Positions 33,501-62,762 of a stretch of DNA of 64,000 nt are shown piece by piece (position 1 is the stretch's first letter; every line of letters begins with the position of its first letter). Origin of the DNA: Piscicola geometra (Eukaryota; Annelida; Clitellata; Hirudinida; Piscicolidae); the NCBI GenBank assembly GCA_943735955.1, contig OX030968.1:2965843-3029842 (forward strand), in the 5' to 3' direction. The notes under the pieces were generated by a model. The model was given only the letters and a program-made list of their open reading frames with translations, had not been told where the DNA came from and made no database searches. Made by a program: the position numbers and the translations under genes.

Positions 33501-36500
33501 GTCGAAAGACCTCAGTTTGATTGTGGAGCAACTGAGATCAGTTCCAAATTCACAAAAAAGTTGCCATTAGTTACGAAAGCTCGAGAAAATGTGAAAGCAG
33601 TCATTGCACTGTGCGAGTGGAGCAAATCTGCAGAAGAGCTTGAGAAAGCCTCAAAAATTGAAAGAGTTCATTTGCAAAACGAGATCTACCTCGCTAGGAA
33701 CTGCCCTCAACAGCCGCCTCTTTTCAGTTCTCAGATACGATGCAAGAAGTTTGAATCGAGTTACTCTTCTTTAAATCAGGCTGTTTCACAGTCTCAGCAA
33801 AATGATAAACGTGACAATTTCGGTTGTAACAACGATGAAAACTTTACAAACAACAACGATGATAGAAACTCAAACAACAACACAAACAACAACGCTATAA
33901 ACAGAAAGTATCATCCAGAAAAACATCAAACAAACATGCATCCTTTTGAAGATCTCAAGAACATAATTTTCGACACCAAGTTCACTAACAAATCCTCAGA
34001 AACATTTCCAGTTCACAAAAGCATCTCCGAGGAGTTTTTGCATCTGCAGCAGCAGCAGCAGCAAATCAGTGGACTGCTGCTCAGACTTTTGGGTCAGTTG
34101 GAGGGGGGTCCAAGGAATTGTAAGAATCACTCTCCTTCAAAACCTGTGAGTATCCTCCATCTTGAGAGTGATTTTAAATATAATTGAATTATTTTAGGAG
34201 TTAAAATAAATTTATAAATTATTTTATTATGAAAAACTAATAAATTATATTTTTTCAGACCAAAAGGGTCGTAAAATGTTTCCCAAAAAAGTATAGAAAT
34301 GCACAGAACAATTCGAATCAAGCGTTCCTAGATGCAGATCAAGAGCAGGCTGAAAGCATCATAAAGTCGCAGACCAATCTGAAGAAACTCAAGAAACCAA
34401 TGAGGCACAAGATGGATCTGAGCAAGTACGATGAAAGGAAGTTGGAAGATTTTGAGAAAAAAAAATCTTCGCAGTTGGCTGAATTGCATGAACAAAACGG
34501 AAGACTGACGATTGATTCACTGCAGGTGAACCAATCTAAGAACTCAAAGAATAAACAATTAATAAAAAAGAAAAAAGGTAAGCCTGCAAAGCAAATTTTC
34601 ACTGATTCAAAAACTGTCCCAGCCAACAATGAGAGTCAAAAACCCTCAAGAACAAAACATGAATCGGCCGAACAGAAGCAAACAGACACTTCCAACTCTC
34701 CCCCTTCAATGCCTTCCAAAAACGACGATTTGGCGCCGAGTAGAAGTTTGTTTGCGAAAGAACACGCCTTCCCTTCGAGAATATCCAGCGGACACTCCAC
34801 CATCCACGAGATGCTGGCCAAGTCGATCAGCAAAGCCTGGCTCTCAGACGACCCGATCGCTTCTCTCGAAAACGTGAAACGCCAAACATTCTTCTCAAAA
34901 GACAACTTGGAAGAACCCAAGAACAACAAACTCTTGCCGAGTATTCTGGAGTCGCTCTCAAAAGACTCGGTGATCGACTTTGTGGGACTTGAAAAAAAGT
35001 ATTTCAATGAAGAGTCTAAAGAAGATAAAACGGACGAGAAACAGACCGCTGCACCCCCTTCAAGGACCTCCCATTCCAATTTCGACTCACAGCTCCAAAA
35101 AGGTTATGTTCCAATCGAAACCATCGTGAAGACTCTATCCAAAGACCTGAGTTTGAACTTTTTGAAGTCAGGTACTAACGATCCACGTAGTCACCATCAG
35201 CAGCGACCAGCCGAGCTTCATCCCATGGAGCAAACCACGTCTAAGCAACAAGAAGCCACGCAAGGAACACAAGCAGTGAAGCTCGCAACGGCAAGAGAAA
35301 CCAAAAAACTGCAGTTGAATCAATCGGAGTATTTTGAAAAACTCAAAAAGTGTTTAGGTTGCAAAGACTTTGTGAATTGTCCAAAGCTGGAAGAAATTAT
35401 GAGTGAGTTGTTAAGCCAGAATTGTCCAAATAAGGAAGAATCAATCCAGGAGGTGGGTAAAGCACCAGAAGCTATTAAGGTTTATGAACGTAAGGAAACG
35501 TCTTTCAAACCAATGGAGGTCATCGAAGAAGTGGAGGAAAAAAAAGACGAAAGACCTACAAAAGCAAGCGAAGAAGCTAGTCATAAAAACGCCCCTGCAT
35601 GCAGCCTGGCTGATCAGAATTGCGTTGTGAAGCTTGAGAAAATGAAGACGTTTTCCAACAAAACCATCTTAGGAATCGGCGTTAAAGGGTCAAGTCTTTA
35701 CGCTGTGGATGCCATGAGACCGATGCTGAACTCTTACGGAGCAGAAAGTCTGATAGATTATGGGCAGTTGGAGATTCCCCTGCTGGTGCAACCCTGGGAT
35801 TTGGTCATCATCAAAGACCTTCTGTTCCTCGCCGACTGCTACACCTCCAACACCATCATTCGAGTTGACCTCACCAACAAGTGAGACTCAATTCGATTTT
35901 AAAAGTTTATTTAATAAATAATATTTAAGTGATTAATACTTTGCACGAAAACACACACGACAGATGTTTTAGGAAGTGGCGAATGAGCACCAATGGAGTT
36001 CGCAAGTTTTCCAAGACCTTGGAAGGTAAAGATAAACCTTTGATTAATAAGAAGAAAAAATCAAATGAATAAATTTGCAAAATTAGATTGTTACATTTTG
36101 TTAAAATATATTTTTAAAAACTAATAAATAAATATAAATTTGTAAAATTTCTTAAAATAGATTTAAAAAACATACAAATAAATTCTCCGTGAGCACAGAC
36201 ACCCTCCTCGTGACGAAGTACCCGGACAAGCTGGTGGAGTACTCGTTGGATGGAGAAGTCTTGAACGAAGTGACCGTGAAAGTGGAGGGCCTGGAGCTGA
36301 TGCATGCCATAAAGCTGAACAATGACAAGTTGGCGAAAAATTATTTACTTGGATTTTATCTATTCATTTTAAAAATGTATTTTATTTTGTGAACTTTGAA
36401 TATATTGAGAATATAATGAATTGAAAAAATAAATTTTAGGTTTTTTGAGTACTAAAAAAACTTAAATATAAAACAAAAATTTTAAATCTTGATTCTTCTA

Positions 36501-37862
36501 TTTTTAAACAACCATTATTAACCTATCTTTCTCATTGCATCCCACAGTTTTGTGGTCTGCGGCACAAACTGGGTGAACGCCAACAAACGTCTGTGCATTG
36601 TGAACTGCAATGGCCACATTAAGAAGGTTTACAAACAGAAGCCAAAAGTGCACGCCAGTCCAGCCTCATCCATTCCTCACCAGCGTCCCAATAACCTTGG
36701 AACGAAGAAGAAGAAAATTCCGGAATTGGGCGATTCGGACAAATGGGGGAATATCTCAAATAACTGTACTGGTTTTGAAAACTCAAGTATATCTAATCAT
36801 CATCAAAACACGGATGAAACGCCAAAAACAATCAAACAAACGGGATTTGATGAAGCAGAAAACAACGGCAACAGCAACCACGGAAGCCATACCATCGGAG
36901 ACGTGATCAGGAAACACTACGACATAAGGCCTTACGCAGCTTCTCTTTCGTCCAGCAGCGATGAATTTTTTGAAAAATCCTCTAGTTCCAGTCTCAGTTC
37001 CACCTCACAAGTAATAGACGACAATTCGCAAGATGACGACGATGAAGCTCATTGCATAGACTGTATGACCATTATCGAGCCTGCCTACATGCTGATGGAT
37101 CGACACAAGAACATTCTTGTTTGTGACTACGCGGGAAACTCGATACACCTTGTAGATCGGTGTTTGAATTTTTTGAAGATAGTCATCGGTTGGAGTTCAA
37201 CGTCTGAAAATAACGAGCTTTGCTGCAACACAACCGAGAATAATCGAAGATCAAATCAGGGTGATCAGAATTTCTTTGATTTCAATGACAGACGGTTTTT
37301 TCATCATCATTGTTCGTGTGGGAAGACTGACCTGCCTGGGAAGACACATAACACAATGGTAGAGGATACTCTTGACTCCTGCTTAAGCGACAGTCAGAAC
37401 CATTGTCCCTGCTGCATTCACCTGCAAAACTGTGAACGACAAAAGAGAGAAATTCAAAATAATTTTTGTGAGTCATCAACACAATGCGATGAAATTAACA
37501 CTAATAACAACAACAACAGCCATATCGACAAAAATACAATAATGAAAAACAACAACAACCACAACAACAACACTGAATGCTGTCCAAAATCACTTGATCA
37601 CATAAAATGCATTGAGAACAAACCAACAGTGGAAAACTGTTCGAGAAAAAACGATTTTGTGAACGATCCATGCGCGCAGCAATGCCTCTTCCTGCCCACT
37701 GAAAACTACTTCATGCGCTTCATGAATGCCGCCACGGAACCCATCGTCCCCCTCCTGGAAAAACCCTATCGCATGTGCATGGATGAAGAGAACTGCAGGA
37801 TTTACGTGTGTTCCAGCTCTGTCTACGACGGCAATCAGATACTGATGTTTTCTTACAGTTAG
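30527..37862 (+). CDS. Large Cys-rich coiled-coil protein with C-terminal NHL/propeller-like region
   Basis: Seven exons 30527-31652, 31804-32015, 32136-34145, 34259-35880, 35964-36025, 36199-36328 and 36548-37862. Phases agree throughout and give 2158 aa. An in-frame stop lies about 40 bp before the chosen ATG. Residues 150-450 are helical and Cys-rich, with spaced pairs (LCQKLCCLREKQRRQEECL, RHRILHMCSRLGSSCKQLES, SCKQLQLACRQMQCACRR). Exon 3 starts with a very acidic Lys/Glu stretch, then more Cys/Leu heptads (LCAQLQEQQLLLNKQICQLE, LCSTCMMLQKQQQNLCERL) and an Asn-rich tract. From about residue 1620 the pattern is a beta-propeller like TRIM-NHL tails: PWDLVIIKDLLFLADCYTSN, TLLVTKYPDKLVEYSLDGEV, FVVCGTNWVNANKRLCIVN, YMLMDRHKNILVCDYAGNSI, YRMCMDEENCRIYVCSSS. 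A Ser/Asn/Cys-rich insertion splits the propeller. No RING or B-box is visible. Function unknown; scaffold or cytoskeletal role is only a guess. Confidence 0.8.
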
Positions 37863-38430
37863 TTAATAAGGTCCGTTATGAACTTTAGAATCGAGAATGA
37901 GAAAACACTTGTGGAATGGACCTTAGCTCTTTGCGATTGCGATTGAAGTGTATTCGGAGATAAGAGAAAAGCGACAAGACAATACATTTAAAAACATGTT
38001 TTTATTGAAAAATCGCATAATCATTTTTTGAACGACTTTATACTTTTCGACTGACTTTAACCACAATTTATCCGAAATAAAAATATTCAACAAAATGTTA
38101 TCAACATTTCAAGCAATAATTTTATAACTTAAATGTCATTCTCGTCAAACCTTATCAATCTTCTTTTTATCTCATTTTTATCGAATACCAGAATGTGAAG
38201 AGGGCAGGAGATGGCACGTAAGAAACCCAAAGTTCCTTTTCGACTGAAAACGAAGTTTTTGTTAGGGTTTAAAAAATGCTCACATCTTTTATCTTTTTAT
38301 CCGACATTATCTTCGAGTGCGTTTTCCAAGTAATTCTTCTCTTGAAACAATAGACACTCAAAGCTTAAAGATTTCAAAACGTCTATAAAAAGCCAGCGCC
38401 AGACAAAGAAAAAGCAGAACCACTAACACA
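37863..38430. other. Intergenic region with SPH1 promoter
   Basis: AT-rich with no exon seen; the 3' UTR of the coiled-coil gene and the upstream region of the first protease homologue. Confidence 0.5.
38384..38392 (+). promoter_or_regulatory. TATA box of the first protease homologue
   Basis: TATAAAAAG lies 47 bp upstream of the ATG at 38431, leaving room for a transcription start and short 5' UTR. Confidence 0.5.
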
Positions 38431-39910
38431 ATGTTCAAGTCTATCTTCCTAGTTTGCCTGCTCGTGGCAGCAGTTTCAGTGGCAGAAGAGCAGTTTATTG
38501 TTGGAGGAGAGGTGGCCGTAGAGGGTGACTGGGGCAGCCAGTTGGCACTCTTCCACCAAAAGACCTTTCTCTGTTCAGCCACCCTGCTCGCGCCTACGTT
38601 TGCCGTCACATCAGCAAAATGCATCGGAGACGACGTGTTAGTGTTCTTAGCTTGTTATTCTTGCTACTTCTTTTAAAGAATTACATCACATTACAATATA
38701 TTACAATCAATCATTTAAATTCAATGACAACACAAATCCTCGAACAGTGGCAACTTCTCGATCCTCGCCGGAAGTCACTCGCTCAAAATCCATGCTGACT
38801 CCATCACCAGGACTCTCACCACAGCCACCAGGGTACCGAGCACTTTTTTGCTTTTTTTCATTTTTAAATTAAGAACTGCTTATATTGTTAAACTGTCCAT
38901 CTTATTTTATCTATTAATAGTATACCTTATTTTATCGATTAACAGTCTATTTTATTTCACTTCGAATTAACTCTCATGAACCACCTCTTTTCCATCACCC
39001 CGACCCACTATCTCTCTAAAATTCTTTTCTCCCCAGCACTCTTCCTTTGTCGACTCTCGTCTACTGGGCTACCCTGGCGACATCGCCTTCATCGCATGGG
39101 ACGAGCCCTTGGAGTTCGGCGCCAGTGTCTACCCCATCAGGGTCAAGGCGTTGAGGGATAGAACTGGATACAACTGCTACATTGCTGGATGGGGAGCCAC
39201 CAAGTGTATGTGGAAAGTCTGATTGACAATGTTGTTTGGTTCATTATAGATTACTTCCTCGCATAAGAAAGTCTTCAAAATTTTATGAATCCATTTCCCG
39301 GTATTCCTAATTTAATAAACATTCATTTTTCTATCGAAGCTATTCAAGACTTGTGGACTGAGAAGCTGCGAGAGGCGAAGGTCGAAAGACTGGAGCAGGT
39401 GGAGTGCAGGTACAGTCAGACCCCCATCCTGCCCTCCCACGTGTGTGTGAAAGGAAGGAGAGACAAGATTCATGAGGATGGCGGAGTGGCTATTTGCCGG
39501 GTGGGTTCATGGTGCTAGATAAAGTGGCCATTTTTTAAAATAAAAAGTTATGAACTTTTACAAATTATTATTTTGTTTATCTGTACATTAGAACTAATTA
39601 GGGGGTTTCCTATTATAATAGAATTGTTGAAACATCGGTAAATCAAAGTTATATAAACATTAAAAAAATATTAACGAATCATTTCCATACTCACACTCCT
39701 CAGGGAGACGTGGGAGGTCCACTGGTGTGTCAGTACGCCTTCAAGGAGTGGAAGTTGGCGGGCATTGCATCATGGGGCACCCCCTTTTGCAGCACCTCCT
39801 CTCCCAGCGTCTTCACCGACGTGTCGGTTTACAGATCCTGGCTGCGTAGACAAGCTGGAAAGTTGGAAGATGGAGATGAAGATGATGAAGAGGAGGAAGA
39901 GGGCAAATAA
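38431..39910 (+). CDS. Serine protease homologue 1 (catalytically dead trypsin fold)
   Basis: Five exons 38431-38636, 38748-38832, 39037-39205, 39340-39500 and 39704-39910 give 275 aa. A signal peptide (MFKSIFLVCLLVAAVSVA) is followed by FIVGGEV, the typical N-terminus of an S1 domain. The catalytic triad is lost: the usual AAHC reads TSAKC (His to Lys) and GDSGGP reads GDVGGPL (Ser to Val); the Asp block GDIAFIAW is kept. Structural blocks CYIAGWGATK, CRGDVGGPLVC and IASWGTPFC remain, so the fold and disulphides should be intact. The C-terminus is acidic (DEDDEEEEEGK). Such homologues act as secreted cofactors or binding proteins in other animals. Tail to tail with a paralogue at 41056-42731. 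Confidence 0.92.
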
Positions 39911-41055
39911 AGAGGAGATAAATGAGTGAAGATCCAATGAAGAGGGAAGAAGAAATAAGAAGGGATGATTAGTGTTTGAACAATAATAGTTGGCTTAGAA
40001 CTTTTTGACTATGATCATAGAAAGCACTTTCATTGATTATCGTGACTTTTTACAATAAACGCATTAAAACGCTATTGAAATTTGTTCATAAATAATGAGA
40101 GAAAAGCCGTTCGGAATATTTCATTTAGAGGTAATTGTATAATTCTTTAACTTCAATTTATCTAGTTTATCATTAATGTTTTCGTAATCAAACATTAAAA
40201 CGAATATATGATAACATGAGTGAAGTTGAAAAATATTAAGGAAGTGCATTTATTTGTGACCAAAATGATAATTTTTATTTTACTTTTTTTATTCGAAGAG
40301 CGAAATTAGTTCCAGTTTCATTATAAACAATATCAGATTTCAGTTCCACGCTCCAGGAAGACACTACTGAACCATTCAAGCATGCACTCTGAGAATTTGA
40401 GTACATGGGCGGTGATCCTGGAGGGTCTTGGGGTCTTGACCCTCCACTTTTTGGTAGTGATGGGTTCACATTAATGGTAATGACCCCAGGCCCCCCAAGA
40501 TCGCCGCTCTTTCAAAGAAGGACCCCCAAGATTTGCAGCAGATCTTGGCTAGCACAACACTGTTTGTCAGAGCAGAGATTCTATTGAGAAATATAGCGCT
40601 AAAAAAGGAAATTTCAAATTATGATGTAGTGATGATGATGCTTTAGTAAGAATGATGGTGTTGTTTTGATGCTGTAGTAGGGATGATGGTGTTGTGACGA
40701 TGAAGATGCTGTAATGGGAATTATAATAAGAATGAAGATGTGGGTTAGATTGGGTGTGAAGGTTGATTAAATCAAATGCTAAAGTTATTTGATTTAAATA
40801 AACTTATTCGATAGAGGGTTTAAAAACGTTATTATTTATAAATTTATAAATAAACTCTACATTCTTATAATGGAGATTTTGTCTTTTAAATCTTTTTTTT
40901 CCTCCATTCACCCTAACGCATGATGAAGAAATCGTCTGACAACTAATAGTTCACTTGAAAATGTCAAGTTTTTAAATGATTTATTTAAAGTTTATTACAA
41001 ATCCAAAAAATTCCCAAATGGAGTGAAAAAGTCATTAAAATCGTTGTTTCTTCCT
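39911..41055. other. Region between the two protease homologues
   Basis: A poly(A) signal AATAAA lies at 40054-40059. A minus-strand exon-like piece at about 40403-40275 (acceptor TCTCAG, reading CLNGSVVSSWSVELKSDIVY, stop) is unassigned. A G/C-rich patch at 40405-40560 stands out from the AT-rich surround. Confidence 0.4.
40054..40059 (+). terminator. Poly(A) signal of protease homologue 1
   Basis: AATAAA about 145 bp after the stop codon. Confidence 0.45.
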
Positions 41056-42731
41056 TCATCTTTTCTCCATCTCTTTCTTCTCCAAATTTTTAGCCTGCTT
41101 TTTCAGCCAGAGGTTGTAAACCGACACTTCGGTGAAGACGCTGGGAGAGGAGGTGCTGCAAAAGGGGGTGCCCCATGATGCAATGCCCGCCAACTTCCAC
41201 TCCTTGAAGGCGTACTGGCACACCAGTGGACCTCCCCAGTCGCCCTGTCGTGGGTTCATCAACTGATTAGTTTAATTTTTTACAAAAAATTTATATAAAT
41301 TAAATTAATTTTCCGATGAGCAATAGATACAAATTTTGATATCATTTTAAAGAAAAACTATCTACCAATGTTTAAACACTTCCATAATAACAATGAGCCC
41401 ACCTTACAAGCAGCTACTCCACCACTTTCATTTCTACTTCTTTCATCCACTTCTATTTTTCCTCCTTCTATTTCTTTTTCATCTTCTTCTTCTTCATTTT
41501 CACCATCATCTTCACCATCATCTTGTCTTCTTTTTCCTTCCACGCAGGTATGAGTTGGTAGGATCGGACTCATCTTTATCTTACAGCGCACTTCTCTCAC
41601 CACCCTCACTTTTGCCTCTTGTAATCTTCTAGGCCTTGTGATTGACACACCTAGAAAAAAAATTTATTTAAAAAGTACAAAATTTGTGCCACCAATAATA
41701 ATATTAATGATAAAAAATAATGTTATAAAATTAAAATCTACAAGCATTAAAACTTAGTCTTAAAAAGCGCTATAAAATGTTAAAAAACACTTTTAACGCC
41801 AAAAGTGACAAAGATCACAAGGAACACATTCACATACGTCTAGTGGATCCCCATCCAGCAATGTGGCAGTTGAGTCCGCGAGCATCTTTGAGAGACTTGG
41901 TTCTGATGGGTTTGACCCCAGGGCCCCTGTTAATCGGCTTTTCCCATGCGATAAAGGCTATGTCATTGGGGAAACCCATGAGACGAGAGTTGAAGAAGAG
42001 AGGGTGCTGGGGGAGGGAGGAAGGTGGAATGAATGTGAAGGTGATATTGTTTGCGCACACTACAGTGAAAAAGGGATGTTAAGAAAGAGATAAAGCTTTT
42101 AACAGTCTGAAAATTATCCAAACACTGAAACTCATGGTGATTGCAAAAGCTGGAAATACGTACCCTGGTGGCATTGCTGAGTTTCCTCGTGATGGATCTC
42201 TTATCAATTCTGAGTGTGTGACTGCCAGCCAAGATAGTGTAGTTTCCACTGTAGTGTGATGGGATGTGGTGTGGTGTGGTGTGATGTCATGGGATATGGT
42301 TGCATGTACTGTAATAGGACGCATTGAAGAAAGTTGGAAAAAGAAACAAAAAACAAACACCCACACGTCGTCTCCGAGGCACTTTGCCGCTGTGACTGCA
42401 TACGTGGGCGCGAGCAGGGTGGCGCCACAACGGAAGAAGCCTCGGTGGAAGAGTGCCAACTGACTCTCCCAGTCACCCTTCTTGGCGGTCTTTCCTCCGA
42501 TGATGAACTGATCTTGCGCTGAGGAAACTGTAATTTGTGAAAAAGATGTTTCATAAATTTATGTTTTTTTCCATATACTTTTAATAACTCTCTTGAGCAA
42601 GTTTGTCTAAGTTTGTATAGGCTTATGTTATTCCTCTAAGGCAACTATGAAATGATTTTAAAAACATGGTGTTTAATTTTTTGAGTGAGCTCACCTTGGA
42701 AAAGCAAGTATACCAAAAGGAAAAATTTCAT
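41056..42731 (-). CDS. Serine protease homologue 2 (catalytically dead trypsin fold)
   Basis: Minus-strand exons 42731-42695, 42527-42365, 42248-42164, 42006-41838, 41650-41403 and 41244-41056 give 296 aa. The signal peptide (MKFFLLVYLLFQ) is on its own exon. The mature domain starts QFIIGGKT. His is replaced by Lys (TAAKC) and the active Ser by Trp (GDWGGPLVC); the Asp block NDIAFIAW is kept. It is a clear paralogue of the gene at 38431: exon lengths 85 and 169 are identical and the last exon shares VCQYAFKEWKLAGIASWG. Exon 5 carries an acidic insertion of about 30 residues (DDGENEEEEDEKEIEGG) just before the Ser region. Predicted to be secreted and non-catalytic. Confidence 0.92.
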
Positions 42732-43276
42732 CTTTGCAATTGTTGTTTTCGACTTTACTTTTGCTCTTTTTAGACCCTTTTAAAGACAAAATGTGCTAAT
42801 ATTTTGCAGTTTCTTATTGTCTTCTTTTCAATTATGACTTTCTTAATTCCCAGACAGCACTTGAGATAGCCTGGATAGAAGAAGAATGACTTCAGTATCA
42901 ATTGAAGAACTGATAATTGGGAAATCTAAAGTTTTCAAGAATATTGCTGATTTAGATGAGATATGAAACCAATTACGCAGAATTATTGAAACTTTCCATT
43001 TGTTACTTCTTCTTCGTAATGATTCAAATATGACTTGAAACTAGTAATAAGTGAACAAGAAACGAACAATCCAGGGTATTAAAAAAGCTTATCTGCTTTT
43101 AACCGAGAATTAGAACGGATTGGTTCAGTGCCATCAGAGGCAATCATCCATAATTTTCAAGCGTTTCAGACAGGCGTTGCAACTTTTTGGCAGTGTTACA
43201 AATCTGGTTCTAGGCGTTTTTATGGAAACGCTTGATTGTTTGTCTTGCAAAATGAATTCGGTTGCGAAGTTGTTTA
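42732..43276. other. Intergenic region
   Basis: No exon seen. It contains the upstream region of protease homologue 2 and the 3' end of the neuroligin gene. Confidence 0.5.

Positions 43277-43278
<2 letters not shown>
43273..43278 (-). terminator. Poly(A) signal overlapping the neuroligin stop
   Basis: On the minus strand AATAAA begins inside the TAA stop codon (43279-43277), so the 3' UTR could be very short. Other signals further on are possible. Confidence 0.3.
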
Positions 43279-56460
<13,182 letters not shown>

Positions 56461-57184
56461 CAGTGTTATTTTCGTTTCATAAAATAATTATAGTTTTTAT
56501 TTCAGTTTCGTTTTGGAATTAATTATAGTTTTCATTTTCGTTTTAGTTTTGAAAATAATTAAAGTTTTTATTTTCGTTTTCGTTTTGAAAAAAATTTAAG
56601 TTTTATTTTCGTTTCAGTTTTGAAAATAATTAAAGTTTTTTTTTTCATTTTAGTTTTTAAAATATATTAATTTACAACTATAAACACTATTTTTTTTATA
56701 TCTAAAAAAATTAATTGATCATAAAATGAAACAGTAAAATAGAACTGTATATTAACAACAAATGAGTTTTAAAAATAAACAGTGAATTGAAATATTATAA
56801 GAACTGAGTACGTAAATTATTGAGTAATGACAAATTTGAAATATAAGAAAAAATTTAAACTAATGATAATTTTATTGACAAAGCGAAACGGGAATAAATA
56901 ACGTTTCATAAATGGCGCTACTTTCATAAAGCCCAAAGTTTATAACATTAACATATATTTTTTTTATAAATTATTCATTTGCATATTATGGCATACTTTG
57001 GAATTTATTTAATTTTCGTTTTGAAAATAATTATAGTTTTTATTTCAGTTTCGTTTTGGAAATAATTATTGTTTTTATTTTCGTTTTCGTTTTGAAAATA
57101 AATTTAGTTTTTATTTTCGTTTTCGTTTTCGTTGAACGATTATTCAGAATTGTCGTTTTCGTTTTCGTTACGAAAATAACACTG
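56461..57184. mobile_element. hAT-type MITE, long copy
   Basis: Starts CAGTGTTATTTTCGT and ends ACGAAAATAACACTG, perfect 15-bp inverted repeats. Flanks GTAAAAAC (56453-56460) and ATAAAAAC (57185-57192) are an 8-bp duplication with one mismatch. The ends are made of TTTTCGTTTTGAAAATAATT-type repeats; the centre (56650-57000) is AT-rich with no transposase. The copy at 9233-9407 is a shorter member. Confidence 0.85.
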
Positions 57185-57812
57185 ATAAAAACGCTTGGAT
57201 TAAACAAATAATGTTGCAATACTTTAAAGAATTTTATAGAAAATCTTCTTGCTGATTTACGAACTCTGCTCGATCAAGATGAAAAGCTTGAAACAGTGAA
57301 ACAAACGCGGAGTTATGGCCTGGTGCTTGCATGAGCTGCCCCAGAGGATACTGAGTGTTCTTTATACACTGATGTATTGCCTCTAAAAATATATATTTAG
57401 GATTTTTTTTCTTTTTTTAAGAAACAAATTGTAGAGACATTTATATTTTTGGTGGAGAAATTATTAGTATTCGATGATGAATATATGAATTTTGAAAAAA
57501 AGTTATTTACTTAGATTCATTTTTATAACAGTTTCTTTAAATTTTGCAGTACCAGTAACCGATTTTTAATAAATTTCAAAACTTCTTCTGCTTTTAAAAA
57601 GTTTTATATAGTTAAGTATTGCATTATTTTCTAAGTCAAAGTAAACATTATTTAAAAAAATAATATTTTAGAAAGAAATACGCATTTGAAAGAATTTTGG
57701 CAATCAAGTTTTTAATTCTACTTAATGTAATCTCATTTAAAAAAAAAATTATTAGTTTTTGAAAGCTTTCGAATACTTATTTTAAATTTATTTTATTTCT
57801 AAAAATGTTCAG

Positions 57813-62642
<4,830 letters not shown>

Positions 62643-62762
62643 GTCAGTGCTTCAGTCTGTCTGTCTGTTAACCTGTCTGTCTGTCTGTCTGGTTGTCTGT
62701 CTGTATGTTTGCTTGTCTGCGTGTTTATTTATTTATCTTCATTTTTGTTCTCACCTATTAAG

